DNA of 47,481 nucleotides. It comes from Caecitellus pseudoparvulus (Eukaryota > Bigyra: Bicosoecida). The position numbers were made by a program, and so were the translations under genes. The first letter of the stretch is position 1. Each line of letters opens with the position of its first letter. Shown here in pieces: positions 1 through 10,700 of this stretch. Location: contig CBFFRQ010000010.1 in NCBI GenBank assembly GCA_965644315.1, positions 1-47,481 of the forward strand. The letters run 5' to 3'. The notes beneath the pieces were generated by a model that saw only the letters and a list, made by a program, of their open reading frames with translations, was not told the origin of the DNA and searched no databases.

Positions 1-1760
1 AACCCTAACCCTAACCCTAACCCTAACCCTAACCCTAACCCTAACCCTAACCCTAACCCTAACCCTAACCCTAACCCTAACCCTAACCCTAACCCTAACC
101 CTAACCCTAACCCTAACCCTAACCCTAACCCTAACCCTAACCCTAACCCTAACCCTAACCCTAACCCTAACCCTAACCCTAACCCTAACCCTAACCCTAA
201 CCCTAACCCTAACCCTAACCCTAACCCTAACCCTAACCCTAACCCTAACCCTAACCCTAACCCTAACCCTAACCCTAACCCTAACCCTAACCCTAACCCT
301 AACCCTAACCCTAACCCTAACCCTAACCCTAACCCTAACCCTAACCCTAACCCTAACCCTAACCCTAACCCTAACCCTAACCCTAACCCTAACCCTAACC
401 CTAACCCTAACCCTAACCCTAACCCTAACCCTAACCCTAACCCTAACCCTAACCCTAACCCTAACCCTAACCCTAACCCTAACCCTAACCCTAACCCTAA
501 CCCTAACCCTAACCCTAACCCTAACCCTAACCCTAACCCTAACCCTAACCCTAACCCTAACCCTAACCCTAACCCTAACCCTAACCCTAACCCTAACCCT
601 AACCCTAACCCTAACCCTAACCCTAACCCTAACCCTAACCCTAACCCTAACCCTAACCCTAACCCTAACCCTAACCCTAACCCTAACCCTAACCCTAACC
701 CTAACCCTAACCCTAACCCTAACCCTAACCCTAACCCTAACCCTAACCCTAACCCTAACCCTAACCCTAACCCTAACCCTAACCCTAACCCTAACCCTAA
801 CCCTAACCCTAACCCTAACCCTAACCCTAACCCTAACCCTAACCCTAACCCTAACCCTAACCCTAACCCTAACCCTAACCCTAACCCTAACCCTAACCCT
901 AACCCTAACCCTAACCCTAACCCTAACCCTAACCCTAACCCTAACCCTAACCCTAACCCTAACCCTAACCCTAACCCTAACCCTAACCCTAACCCTAACC
1001 CTAACCCTAACCCTAACCCTAACCCTAACCCTAACCCTAACCCTAACCCTAACCCTAACCCTAACCCTAACCCTAACCCTAACCCTAACCCTAACCCTAA
1101 CCCTAACCCTAACCCTAACCCTAACCCTAACCCTAACCCTAACCCTAACCCTAACCCTAACCCTAACCCTAACCCTAACCCTAACCCTAACCCTAACCCT
1201 AACCCTAACCCTAACCCTAACCCTAACCCTAACCCTAACCCTAACCCTAACCCTAACCCTAACCCTAACCCTAACCCTAACCCTAACCCTAACCCTAACC
1301 CTAACCCTAACCCTAACCCTAACCCTAACCCTAACCCTAACCCTAACCCTAACCCTAACCCTAACCCTAACCCTAACCCTAACCCTAACCCTAACCCTAA
1401 CCCTAACCCTAACCCTAACCCTAACCCTAACCCTAACCCTAACCCTAACCCTAACCCTAACCCTAACCCTAACCCTAACCCTAACCCTAACCCTAACCCT
1501 AACCCTAACCCTAACCCTAACCCTAACCCTAACCCTAACCCTAACCCTAACCCTAACCCTAACCCTAACCCTAACCCTAACCCTAACCCTAACCCTAACC
1601 CTAACCCTAACCCTAACCCTAACCCTAACCCTAACCCTAACCCTAACCCTAACCCTAACCCTAACCCTAACCCTAACCCTAACCCTAACCCTAACCCTAA
1701 CCCTAACCCTAACCCTAACCCTAACCCTAACCCTAACCCTAACCCTAACCCTAACCCTAA
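1..1760. repeat. Terminal telomere, (AACCCT)n / TTAGGG-type
   Basis: An unbroken array of about 293 copies of the hexamer AACCCT with no variant unit that I can see. The C-rich strand reads 5'->3' into the chromosome, so base 1 is the physical left end and the G-rich TTAGGG strand is the 3' overhang strand. The array stops at 1760 and is followed by unique sequence beginning aggagtagct. TTAGGG is the repeat of animals, fungi and many protists and algae, so it does not by itself identify the lineage. Confidence 0.99.
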
Positions 1761-1960
1761 AGGAGTAGCTAACCCAAACTTTCCAAATGTCAAGCTAATC
1801 ACAAGTTGTGAAGTGCTAACATTGCCTAATCCAGGCGCTCGTGCACCCAAGTGTGGTGTTGCACAGTGCTTGCTGGTTGGGTGGTGCGCACCGGGGCGGG
1901 GTAGTGCGAATTCCGCACACCATCGCACCGTGGCTCCCAGTTTGCGCCCTCGGTCGGGGC

Positions 1961-4087
1961 ATGCACCTGGGATCGACATCAAAAGCATCATTGACAAGCA
2001 TCATGAACGCCCAAGTGGATCAAGTCCTGGGGGTCCTCTTCGTGGAGGGGTGCCTGAAGCGCAAGCAAGTGCTCGGCCCCAGAACAGGTGTCTTCACTGA
2101 CATGCCACGTCGGGGTGCCGCACGCACCTTCGAGCTTGGAGGACCCCTGCCCAAGACTGATCATGATAGTTCATCTTCGGCACGGGACATGTGGCTCGAG
2201 GTCTATGGGGAAGCCGCCGAACGGCTGATCCCAGGGCTGAGTGCGGAATTCGGCAACGCCAATGCGGCCCTGCGCCAGGGACCCACCGGATCGCCAACCA
2301 TCCTCGTCACGCTCGGAAGTGAGGGTGATTCACCAACAGTGGCACGTCAACTTCGCATTCTTGCTGCTCAAGAGGACGACTTCGCCATTCGAGTCGGCCA
2401 AGGTGGGTTCGTCGCCGTGGCCTACACCAACACCAAGCAGTTCGCATCGGCGAAGGCGAAAGTGAAGGTGAAGGCCCACCCCACCGCCATCCAAGTGGCC
2501 CACCAAGTGACCAAGGAAGCAACCGAAATCGCCTGCCAGTCAGGTGATGTTGCCAAGGTCATGTGCCTCGTTAGGTCCCACTTCGACCATGGCCCCGTGC
2601 CAGCCCAAGCCGTCCGTCCCAGTGTCAGACAATCCGTCCCCTCCGAGGGTGATGCACCTGTCGACACCAAGACACCATCGACCTGGACTGACACTCAGCT
2701 CGACAAGGCACCGAAGAAGAAGAAGACCCGTCGAGGCAAGCGAGGAAAGGGCAAGTCAGCCGGACGATCCCTCACCTTCGAGGACGTCTTCATCAAGAAC
2801 GTCCGGCCACCTGCACCTCGACCAACCTCACCACCTGCCACCCAAGGCTCACCCAAAGATACCGTCACCACCCCTGTGGTGCATGCCATGTTGCCTTCAT
2901 CAAGGGTGCAGCGGGGCGTCGACCGCAAGTGGCCGTCCCCCACCCCGTCGGGCGAGGCAAGCCCCGAGGTGCACCGGTATCGGCCGTCTGCAGCAGCAGC
3001 ATGGGAGGTGATCACAAGGGTGGTGCCTCTTCATGACAGTGTGCGGACACCCGAGCACCTGGCCGAGTACCCCATCAAGCCTGGCCCTCTGGCCGACCTG
3101 CTGTCATCGACCCACGTGTACTCTAACGTGGGGGGGCGGGCCTGTGTCCAGGCCTGTCTCGAGACGGCAGCAGGGGAGAGGGTCTTCGAGGCTGGGGACC
3201 TCCTCCTACTCCAGCATGCAGCCACCATCAACGCTGCCCAGCTTGCCTTCAAGCACATGGTCAGGCAGCTGGAGGGGGTGGTCAGTGACTCGTCCAGCTC
3301 GGACATCATGGACGTCGGCCAGAAGCCACCCTCCCCCTTCCGCTCAGACGGGCAACGGGTGGCCGTCTTCCGCAACATGCTGCACCAGCACTCGCCGGAT
3401 GACACCTTCCTGGCCCCAGGTACACCACCAGTCCTGCTTCCCGGCCTGCACCTGCTCATCGACCGCATCAACCAAGGGTACCGTGCCCCAGCCGGGCATG
3501 ATGACCTTGGCCAGGCCGGCGTCGACCCCAGCCAGGTTGATGAAGAGGGTGACCAAGAGGGGCACCTCGACGGAGTGCTGTATGCCTTCGCACTTCGAGA
3601 GGTGTGGACCGACAACACGGCCCATCTGCAGCTCATCCTCGTCGACCATGATCGAGGCAAGCTGGTGCTGTGGAACCCCGACATCCCTGACCTCCATGAC
3701 GAGCTGCCCCTGCACAAGTGCATGACCCGGCTGGCAGCCGAAGGCATCAACGTCTTGTACCGGATCTGGACCACACCCGAGGCGGGCAGTCCAGCACCCT
3801 TCCGGGACAGGCTTCGAGGGGCACTCCAGTCTCTCCGAGATGACTTCCCCCCCCTGCCTCACAAGGCCACCGACGGCACCGTGCACCCCCAGACCCTCAT
3901 CGCTGGCAAGGGCACAAGGGTGGCCATGCCTCATGGGCGGATGACCCGACAGCAGGCCGCCACCCTGGAGGCTGAGGTCAAGGACCCCCTCAAGCGGCTG
4001 GTGCCTGAAGACGGCGAGGGTCGCCTGCCCAAGGTCAAGGATGTGCCCCACATCTCGATCGGGCAGATGGGTGGACGCCTGATGTAA
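1961..4087 (+). CDS. Subtelomeric 708-aa protein of unknown function
   Basis: Single uninterrupted ORF starting at the first in-frame ATG (1961); a second ATG lies at 2003. The frame is open upstream to 1841 without an ATG. I do not recognise the family. An N-terminal region (about residues 50-190) is followed by a Lys/Arg-rich segment near residues 250-265 (KKKKTRRGKRGKGK) that looks like a nuclear localisation signal or nucleic-acid binding tail, then a Pro/Ser-rich linker. A compact C-terminal domain (about 350-640) has a Cys in GGRACVQACLE (around 394), a His in NTAHLQLILVDHD (around 555) and WNPD soon after (around 571). That order and spacing would suit a papain- or OTU-like cysteine protease, but this is only a guess. 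The position between two telomeric tracts suggests a multicopy subtelomeric or selfish gene. No introns are evident. Confidence 0.55.
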   Translation: MHLGSTSKASLTSIMNAQVDQVLGVLFVEGCLKRKQVLGPRTGVFTDMPRRGAARTFELGGPLPKTDHDSSSSARDMWLEVYGEAAERLIPGLSAEFGNANAALRQGPTGSPTILVTLGSEGDSPTVARQLRILAAQEDDFAIRVGQGGFVAVAYTNTKQFASAKAKVKVKAHPTAIQVAHQVTKEATEIACQSGDVAKVMCLVRSHFDHGPVPAQAVRPSVRQSVPSEGDAPVDTKTPSTWTDTQLDKAPKKKKTRRGKRGKGKSAGRSLTFEDVFIKNVRPPAPRPTSPPATQGSPKDTVTTPVVHAMLPSSRVQRGVDRKWPSPTPSGEASPEVHRYRPSAAAAWEVITRVVPLHDSVRTPEHLAEYPIKPGPLADLLSSTHVYSNVGGRACVQACLETAAGERVFEAGDLLLLQHAATINAAQLAFKHMVRQLEGVVSDSSSSDIMDVGQKPPSPFRSDGQRVAVFRNMLHQHSPDDTFLAPGTPPVLLPGLHLLIDRINQGYRAPAGHDDLGQAGVDPSQVDEEGDQEGHLDGVLYAFALREVWTDNTAHLQLILVDHDRGKLVLWNPDIPDLHDELPLHKCMTRLAAEGINVLYRIWTTPEAGSPAPFRDRLRGALQSLRDDFPPLPHKATDGTVHPQTLIAGKGTRVAMPHGRMTRQQAATLEAEVKDPLKRLVPEDGEGRLPKVKDVPHISIGQMGGRLM

Positions 4088-4702
4088 GTCACCTGTGGGG
4101 GCATACTCCCTGTGCCACACATGACTGAAGCTTTGTGTCGCGACCGACGCACATAGCTGACATCGGACATTGGAAAGTCCAACCCAACCTCACCATCACC
4201 AACCCAACATCGATACCAACACATCAGGACTCGGCTCAGTGGAAGGGGAAGGCACTTGCAGCAAGATCTGTGAGGCCGCCCCCAAACCTGAGCCGAAGGG
4301 ACAGCCGGGCTGGGTCGTGTGCTTGCATCTCAGCAACACCCAGTCCGTGTCGAGTCCATATCCTCCAGCCCACACCGCCACCCAAGCCAAGCAAGTCGGG
4401 TCTCCACCCCTGGACATCGGACCGAGACGGACGAGACTGGACTGGACGGACAAGACAAGAGTGGACCGAGACCTGGACCTACACCTCAAGACCATCCCAC
4501 CGGGGCGGGCGCTGAAGCGCCAAGACAGACGGCGACTTATACAACGGACACGAGTCTGTGCTAGTCGCAAAGCCGTGCAAGCGGTGCCGTCGTGGTGTCT
4601 GTGTCACTGCATTCTGTTGTGGCGCAGGTGGCACCACATGTCCAAGCCCAAGCTGTACCATGATGTAGCCTGCATGGAGGCAATCTGCAATGCATTGAGT
4701 AG
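4088..4702. other. Non-coding 3' part of the subtelomeric block
   Basis: 615 bp after the 708-aa ORF. Only short overlapping ORFs are present, in several frames and without family resemblance. The sequence is C/A-rich with many CCAACC and CACC words. I see no RNA gene or terminator signal that I can name. Confidence 0.5.
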
Positions 4703-4740
4703 CTAACCTAACCCTAACCCTAACCCTAACCCTAACCTAA
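4703..4740. repeat. Interstitial telomeric tract
   Basis: About six degenerate-to-perfect telomeric units in the same orientation as the terminal array: the outer units are CTAACC and the inner four CCCTAA. The tract is followed by aaagggaatg, resembling the terminal junction ccctaaaggagt at 1755-1766. It is the expected footprint of a former chromosome end or of an insertion into telomeric DNA. The stop codon of the neighbouring cadherin-repeat gene (plus-strand cta at 4732-4734) lies inside it. Confidence 0.93.
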
Positions 4741-7700
4741 AGGGAATGACAGCACAGTGCTTAAGGTGACAATAGTGCGTGGGGTAGCTGGCTGGATGCG
4801 ACCACACCTCGCCAGTCGCTGCGCGAGGGCTGACACAATGTCCACGAACGTCGGCACTCGACTATCCACGATTTGCCCTACAGTGCTGTCCCCTGCGCTG
4901 TCTGCACTGCCCAGCTCAGGCAACAGAGCTCGGATGCGGGCTCCGACTCGAGCCATCACTGCCCGTGCCGCTGAGCTGTACCCACGAACCACCACCAGCA
5001 GAATGGCCAGCAGGATGACGCCCTGTGAAATATACAGCAGGGCATCTGTAACTCCCCTCACACCTGCAGGTGGGCGGAGGCTATTCACGCCTACCAGGAT
5101 CACCTGCAGCACGATGCCGCCATGTGCCATGACGTCCAGGTCTGTCAGCTCCTCCAGACACCAGGGCCGCCGCCACCGCACGAGGAGCAGGCTTCCCAAC
5201 ACCACGCCACCCACCATGCACAGACGCAGAATGATGTCAGTGGTCAGCCACGTGACACATGCCACGACAGCGACAAGTGTGGTCTGCATCGCAAGGAATG
5301 TGTGTGTGGGCAGCAGCCAAGCGAAGCCCCAGCATGCTGACTGGGCTTTCTCAGCCTCGGCTACAGCAGCCTCCGCGATGGCACTGCTCTTATCGCCACC
5401 TGCGTGAGCCACAAGGCTCCGAGCTTGCGCTGGTGTCAACTGAATGCGGTAGCCGTTGGAGAGGAAGCCACGCACCGTGGCGCCTCGCAATGCAGCGGTG
5501 CTCGCTCCTCGCCACTGCCGCCAAGCCATGAAGGCGACGAATCCCACACTGCCTGCCAGAATGTGCAGCACGAGGGGGAAGATGAAGGGAGCTGCGGCTT
5601 TCACGGTGCCAGCTGGCGCATTCGCGTCAGCCAGTGCTTCGTGCTGAGGCCGCAACCCAACCAACTCGGCGTGCAGCTGCAGCAGAGCTGGGAGCAGGCG
5701 GACGTACGCAGCTGCCGGTAGCAACAACAAAACACTGCACCACACCCCACGCGCTGCGCCAACTGCAAGCTTGGCGAGGCCTAGCGTCAGTGCGGATGCC
5801 AGGATCAGGAAGGCACCCAGCGCCACCAGGAACAGGTTGCCAGCGCTGTCTGGGCTGGAAGGGTCGCCGCCACCTGCAGCACAGGCCACAGATGGCAGAC
5901 TGGCAAAGCTGCTAGACCCAGTGATGGCGGACAGCACAGCCATGCCGCCTGCACCGGCCGAGTCAGTGCCAACATCGCGAGTGTACAACGTGCCGTTCAG
6001 ATTTGAGGCGGTTTGGCCTGCCCACGGCCTGGCCAGCTCGCATGCGCCTGCCCACTGGTGCAGGGAGTGTGCTGACGCCTGGAGGGAGTCTGGACCTGAA
6101 GGAGCGAGGATTGCGATCTGGGCAGATATGCCGATGAACCAGAGCATGATCCGCAGTCCGCCCGAGAATAGGCTGGTGGTGAGCTGCTCAGGAGACTTGG
6201 CATATTTATGGAGAGCAAAGGCAGCCAAAGCAAGAGACACGGTGACTTGCACCGCAGCGAATCCAATGCTCGCCGCTGTTGGAGAGACACCAATGTCGGG
6301 GCACTGTTCACACATAGAGCAAGGTGACGTGGCCGCCCAACCTTGAACACAAGTGCCACATGCTGCTCCTGTGTGGCCTGGAGCGCAGCCAGTGATGCCT
6401 GCCAAAGTGGTGGACAATGCACAAGCACCTTTGCGCGGACAAGGCAGCAGCTGAGCTGTGGTGGCACTGTGGCACCCAGCGTAGCATGTGGATGAGCCTA
6501 AAAAGGCAAGGTGAAACGCAGATGACGAGGTTCCTGCACCTCCCGCTTGCCAGGCCCAACTCGAGCCTGTGGCAACACGCACAGTAGGTGATGGAGGCAA
6601 CGTGGGTGTGGGCGGGCTTTGTCCTGGGACTGACGAAGGTGAAGGGTTTGTTGAGGGTGACGTCAACACAGGCGCCTCGTTCACATCCGTCACCGTCACT
6701 GTGTACGACAAGTCCAAGCTCCCAGCACCGTCATTCACACGCACCGTGATACTGTGTGACGTCGCCAACTCGTAGTTCAGCGCAGACAGCAGCTGCAGCG
6801 TCTTGGACCCGCCGCTCGTCGTTGTGCCGGCGGTGAAGCCAAACAGCGTGTGGTGTGGCGCCAGCACGCTCCACGTCAGGGTGTCAGGGGGCAGGTCCTC
6901 GTCAGTCACGGTGAGAGCGGCGCCGATGTTGCCCGTGGCTTGTGACTCCGGCACAGTCACGGCCAGGGCCCCGCTCGTGTGCACGGGGAGCTGGTTCACA
7001 TCCTCCACCCCCACGATGACGACCGCATCTCCAGTCAGAATTGGTGCACCATTATCCGTGGCACGGATTGCAAGCGAGTATGACGTCGTCGTCTCGTAGT
7101 CCACCGTGGAGTTGTCGCTGATCTCCAGCTGTCCAGTGCTCGGGTGGATGCTGAAGACGCCATTCGGGTCCCCTGCCTCGATGCTCCACGAAATGGTGTC
7201 ATTGTCCCAGTCCCACGCCACCAACGGAGCACCCACAAGCTCCCCGTCGTTCACAGCCTCATCGAACGTGCGGGTCTGCCCATTTGCGACGACAGGGTTC
7301 TCATTGATATCGCTTACAGTGATGGTGACTGTTGCAGTGTCAGTGCGGCTTGTCGAATCTTCCAGCTCCACTGTCAACACAAAAGATGGGTCCTCCTCGA
7401 AGTTCAACGGGGCCCTGGCGACGGTGATCACGCCTGCGTTTGAAATGGCGAACCACCCCGTCGGGTCGCCTGCAGTGATGGAAAACGTCATGCCTGTCGT
7501 GCCATCTTCTGGGTCAGAGAAGACCAGCGTCGTGACTGTCGTGCTCACGGGACTGTTCTCCTCAACGCTGTCGGACCTGTCTGCCACAGTTGGGTCTTCC
7601 GGCATGTCATTCACCGTGACGGTGTAGATGCGGAAACCAACGTGGGCAGTTGAGTCCTCCGCATCCACCCGCACAGAGTACGTGCTCTTCGATTCGAAGT

Positions 7701-10700
7701 CGAACGAGCCAACCGTTTTCATCTCACCACTCGACGTGACCGTAAATGATGCTTGGTCAGGAGCACCGGAGCCTGGAATTGACCACGTGACTGGCTGACC
7801 TTCGGGCTCGTATGCAGACAAGGTGCCGACGGTGGACCCCGAGGATAGATTCTCGTCAATGCCCAGGGCCTGTGGGTGTGGACCTGGCGCCTCGTCAACG
7901 TCCAGAATGTTGATGGTGAAGGAGTGCGGCACGTTGAAGCCTTCGTTGTCCCACACAGTGAAGCTGGCCACGATGGAAGAGGCGGACTCGTGGTCCAGGA
8001 ACCCGTTCACCGTGAGGGCTGCAGATGACCCGACTGAGTTTGTGAGGGTCATGTTCTCCTGCCCACCTGTAAACGCCCACGTCAGGTCGGCTCCTTCAGG
8101 ATCAAATACATCCAGCGTAGCGATGAGCATGCCGTGGGGAGCCCCTTCCGAGACACTGACAGGGCCTACGGGGGTCGGCGAGGAAGGCGCTTCAGGCTCG
8201 TCGGAAACGTTGACCACCACGTTCTGATCATGGCACACTGTGGTGGGATTCCCCTCGTTATCGCACATCCTGACCGCCAGCGTGAATGACGCCACCGTCT
8301 CGTGGTCCATGGTGGACGATACCTGGATGCAGCCATCGTGACCCCCAGTTGTCGTCACGCTGAAGATGGCTGGGGATGACGGCGTCTGGCTGACCAAAGC
8401 GAAGGCAATATTTGTGTCGACTGCATCGGGGTCGTCAGCCTCCAGCAGGGTGGGAAAACAAGTCGCCGTTGCGTACAACTCCCCCACAGTGAAGGGACCG
8501 GGTGACGTCAACACAGGCGCCTCGTTCACATCCGTCACCGTCACTGTGTACGACAAGTCCAAGCTCCCAGCACCGTCATTCACACGCACCGTGATACTGT
8601 GTGACGTCGCCAACTCGTAGTTCAGCGCAGACAGCAGCTGCAGCGTCTTGGACCCGCCACTCGTCGTTGTGCCGGCGGTGAAGCCAAACAGCGTGTGGTG
8701 TGGCGCCAGCACGCTCCACGTCAGGGTGTCAGGGGGCAGGTCCTCGTCAGTCACGGTGAGAGCGGCGCCGATGTTGCCCGTGGCTTGTGACTCCGGCACA
8801 GTCACGGCCAGGGCCCCGCTCGTGTGCACGGGGAGCTGGTTCACATCCTCCACCCCCACGATGACGACCGCATCTCCAGTCAGAATTGGTGCACCATTAT
8901 CCGTGGCACGGATTGCAAGCGAGTATGACGTCGTCGTCTCGTAGTCCACCGTGGAGTTGTCGCTGATCTCCAGCTGTCCAGTGCTCGGGTGGATGCTGAA
9001 GACGCCATTCGGGTCCCCTGCCTCGATGCTCCACGAAATGGTGTCATTGTCCCAGTCCCACGCCACCAACGGAGCACCCACAAGCTCCCCGTCGTTCACA
9101 GCCTCATCGATCGTGCGGGTCTGCCCATTTGCGACGACAGGGTTCTCATTGATATCGCTTACAGTGATGGTGACTGTTGCAGTGTCAATGCGGCTTGTCG
9201 AATCTTCCAGCTCCACTGTCAACACAAAAGATGGGTCCTCCTCGAAGTTCAACGGGGCCCTGGCGACGGTGATCACGCCTGCGTTTGAAATGGCGAACCA
9301 CCCCGTCGGGTCGCCTGCAGTGATGGAAAACGTCATGCCTGTCGTGCCATCTTCTGGGTCAGAGAAGACCAGCGTCGTGACTGTCGTGCTCACGGGACTG
9401 TTCTCCTCAACGCTGTCGGACCTGTCTGCCACAGTTGGGTCTTCCGGCATGTCATTCACCGTGACGGTGTAGATGCGGAAACCAACGTGGGCAGTTGAGT
9501 CCTCCGCATCCACCCGCACAGAGTACGTGCTCTTCGATTCGAAGTCGAACGAGCCAACCGTTTTCATCTCACCACTCGACGTGACCGTAAATGATGCTTG
9601 GTCAGGAGCACCGGAGCCTGGAATTGACCACGTGACTGGCTGACCTTCGGGCTCGTATGCAGACAAGGTGCCGACGGTGGACCCCGAGGATAGATTCTCG
9701 TCAATGCCCAGGGCCTGTGGGTGTGGACCTGGCGCCTCGTCAACGTCCAGAATGTTGATGGTGAAGGAGTGCGGCACGTTGAAGCCCTCGTTGTCCCACA
9801 CAGTGAAGCTGGCCACGATGGAAGAGGCGGACTCGTGGTCCAGGAACCCGTTCACCGTGAGGGCTGCAGATGACCCGACTGAGTTTGTGAGGGTCATGTT
9901 CTCCTGCCCACCTGTAAACGCCCACGTCAGGTCGGCTCCTTCAGGATCAAATACATCCAGCGTAGCGATGAGCATGCCGTGGGGAGCCCCTTCCGAGACA
10001 CTGACAGGGCCTACGGGGGTCGGCGAGGAAGGCGCTTCAGGCTCGTCGGAAACGTTGACCACCACGTTCTGATCATGGCACACTGTGGTGGGATTCCCCT
10101 CGTTATCGCACATCCTGACCGCCAGCGTGAATGACGCCACCGTCTCGTGGTCCATGGTGGACGATACCTGGATGCAGCCATCGTGACCCCCAGTTGTCGT
10201 CACGCTGAAGATGGCTGGGGATGACGGCGTCTGGCTGACCAAAGCGAAGGCAATATTTGTGTCGACTGCATCGGGGTCGTCAGCCTCCAGCAGGGTGGGA
10301 AAACAAGTCGCCGTTGCGTACAACTCCCCCACAGTGAAGGGACCGGGTGACGTCAACACAGGCGCCTCGTTCACATCCGTCACCGTCACTGTGTACGACA
10401 AGTCCAAGCTCCCAGCACCGTCATTCACACGCACCGTGATACTGTGTGACGTCGCCAACTCGTAGTTCAGCGCAGACAGCAGCTGCAGCGTCTTGGACCC
10501 GCCACTCGTCGTTGTGCCGGCGGTGAAGCCAAACAGCGTGTGGTGTGGCGCCAGCACGCTCCACGTCAGGGTGTCAGGGGGCAGGTCCTCGTCAGTCACG
10601 GTGAGAGCGGCGCCGATGTTGCCCGTGGCTTGTGACTCCGGCACAGTCACGGCCAGGGCCCCGCTCGTGTGCACGGGGACCTCGTTCACATCCACTTCCG

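Larger units (their letters stand above)
1761..4702 (+). mobile_element. Subtelomeric 2.9-kb block flanked by telomeric repeats
   Basis: Unique GC-rich sequence lying between the terminal telomere (ending 1760) and an internal telomeric tract (4703-4740). The 12-mer gagtagctaacc occurs at both ends, at 1763-1774 and 4697-4708, as a direct repeat; the right copy runs into the internal tract. The block carries one long ORF (1961-4087) and about 0.6 kb of non-coding sequence after it. I see no reverse transcriptase, endonuclease, transposase, poly(A) tail or terminal inverted repeat. It could be a telomere-associated repeat unit, a telomere-targeted element, or sequence added by recombination onto an older chromosome end. 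Calling it mobile is inference; the boundaries and flanking repeats are observed. Confidence 0.45.

Noticed and set aside
1841-1960. Upstream extension of the subtelomeric ORF from GTG at 1841
   Set aside because: No ATG before 1961; non-ATG initiation is not supported.
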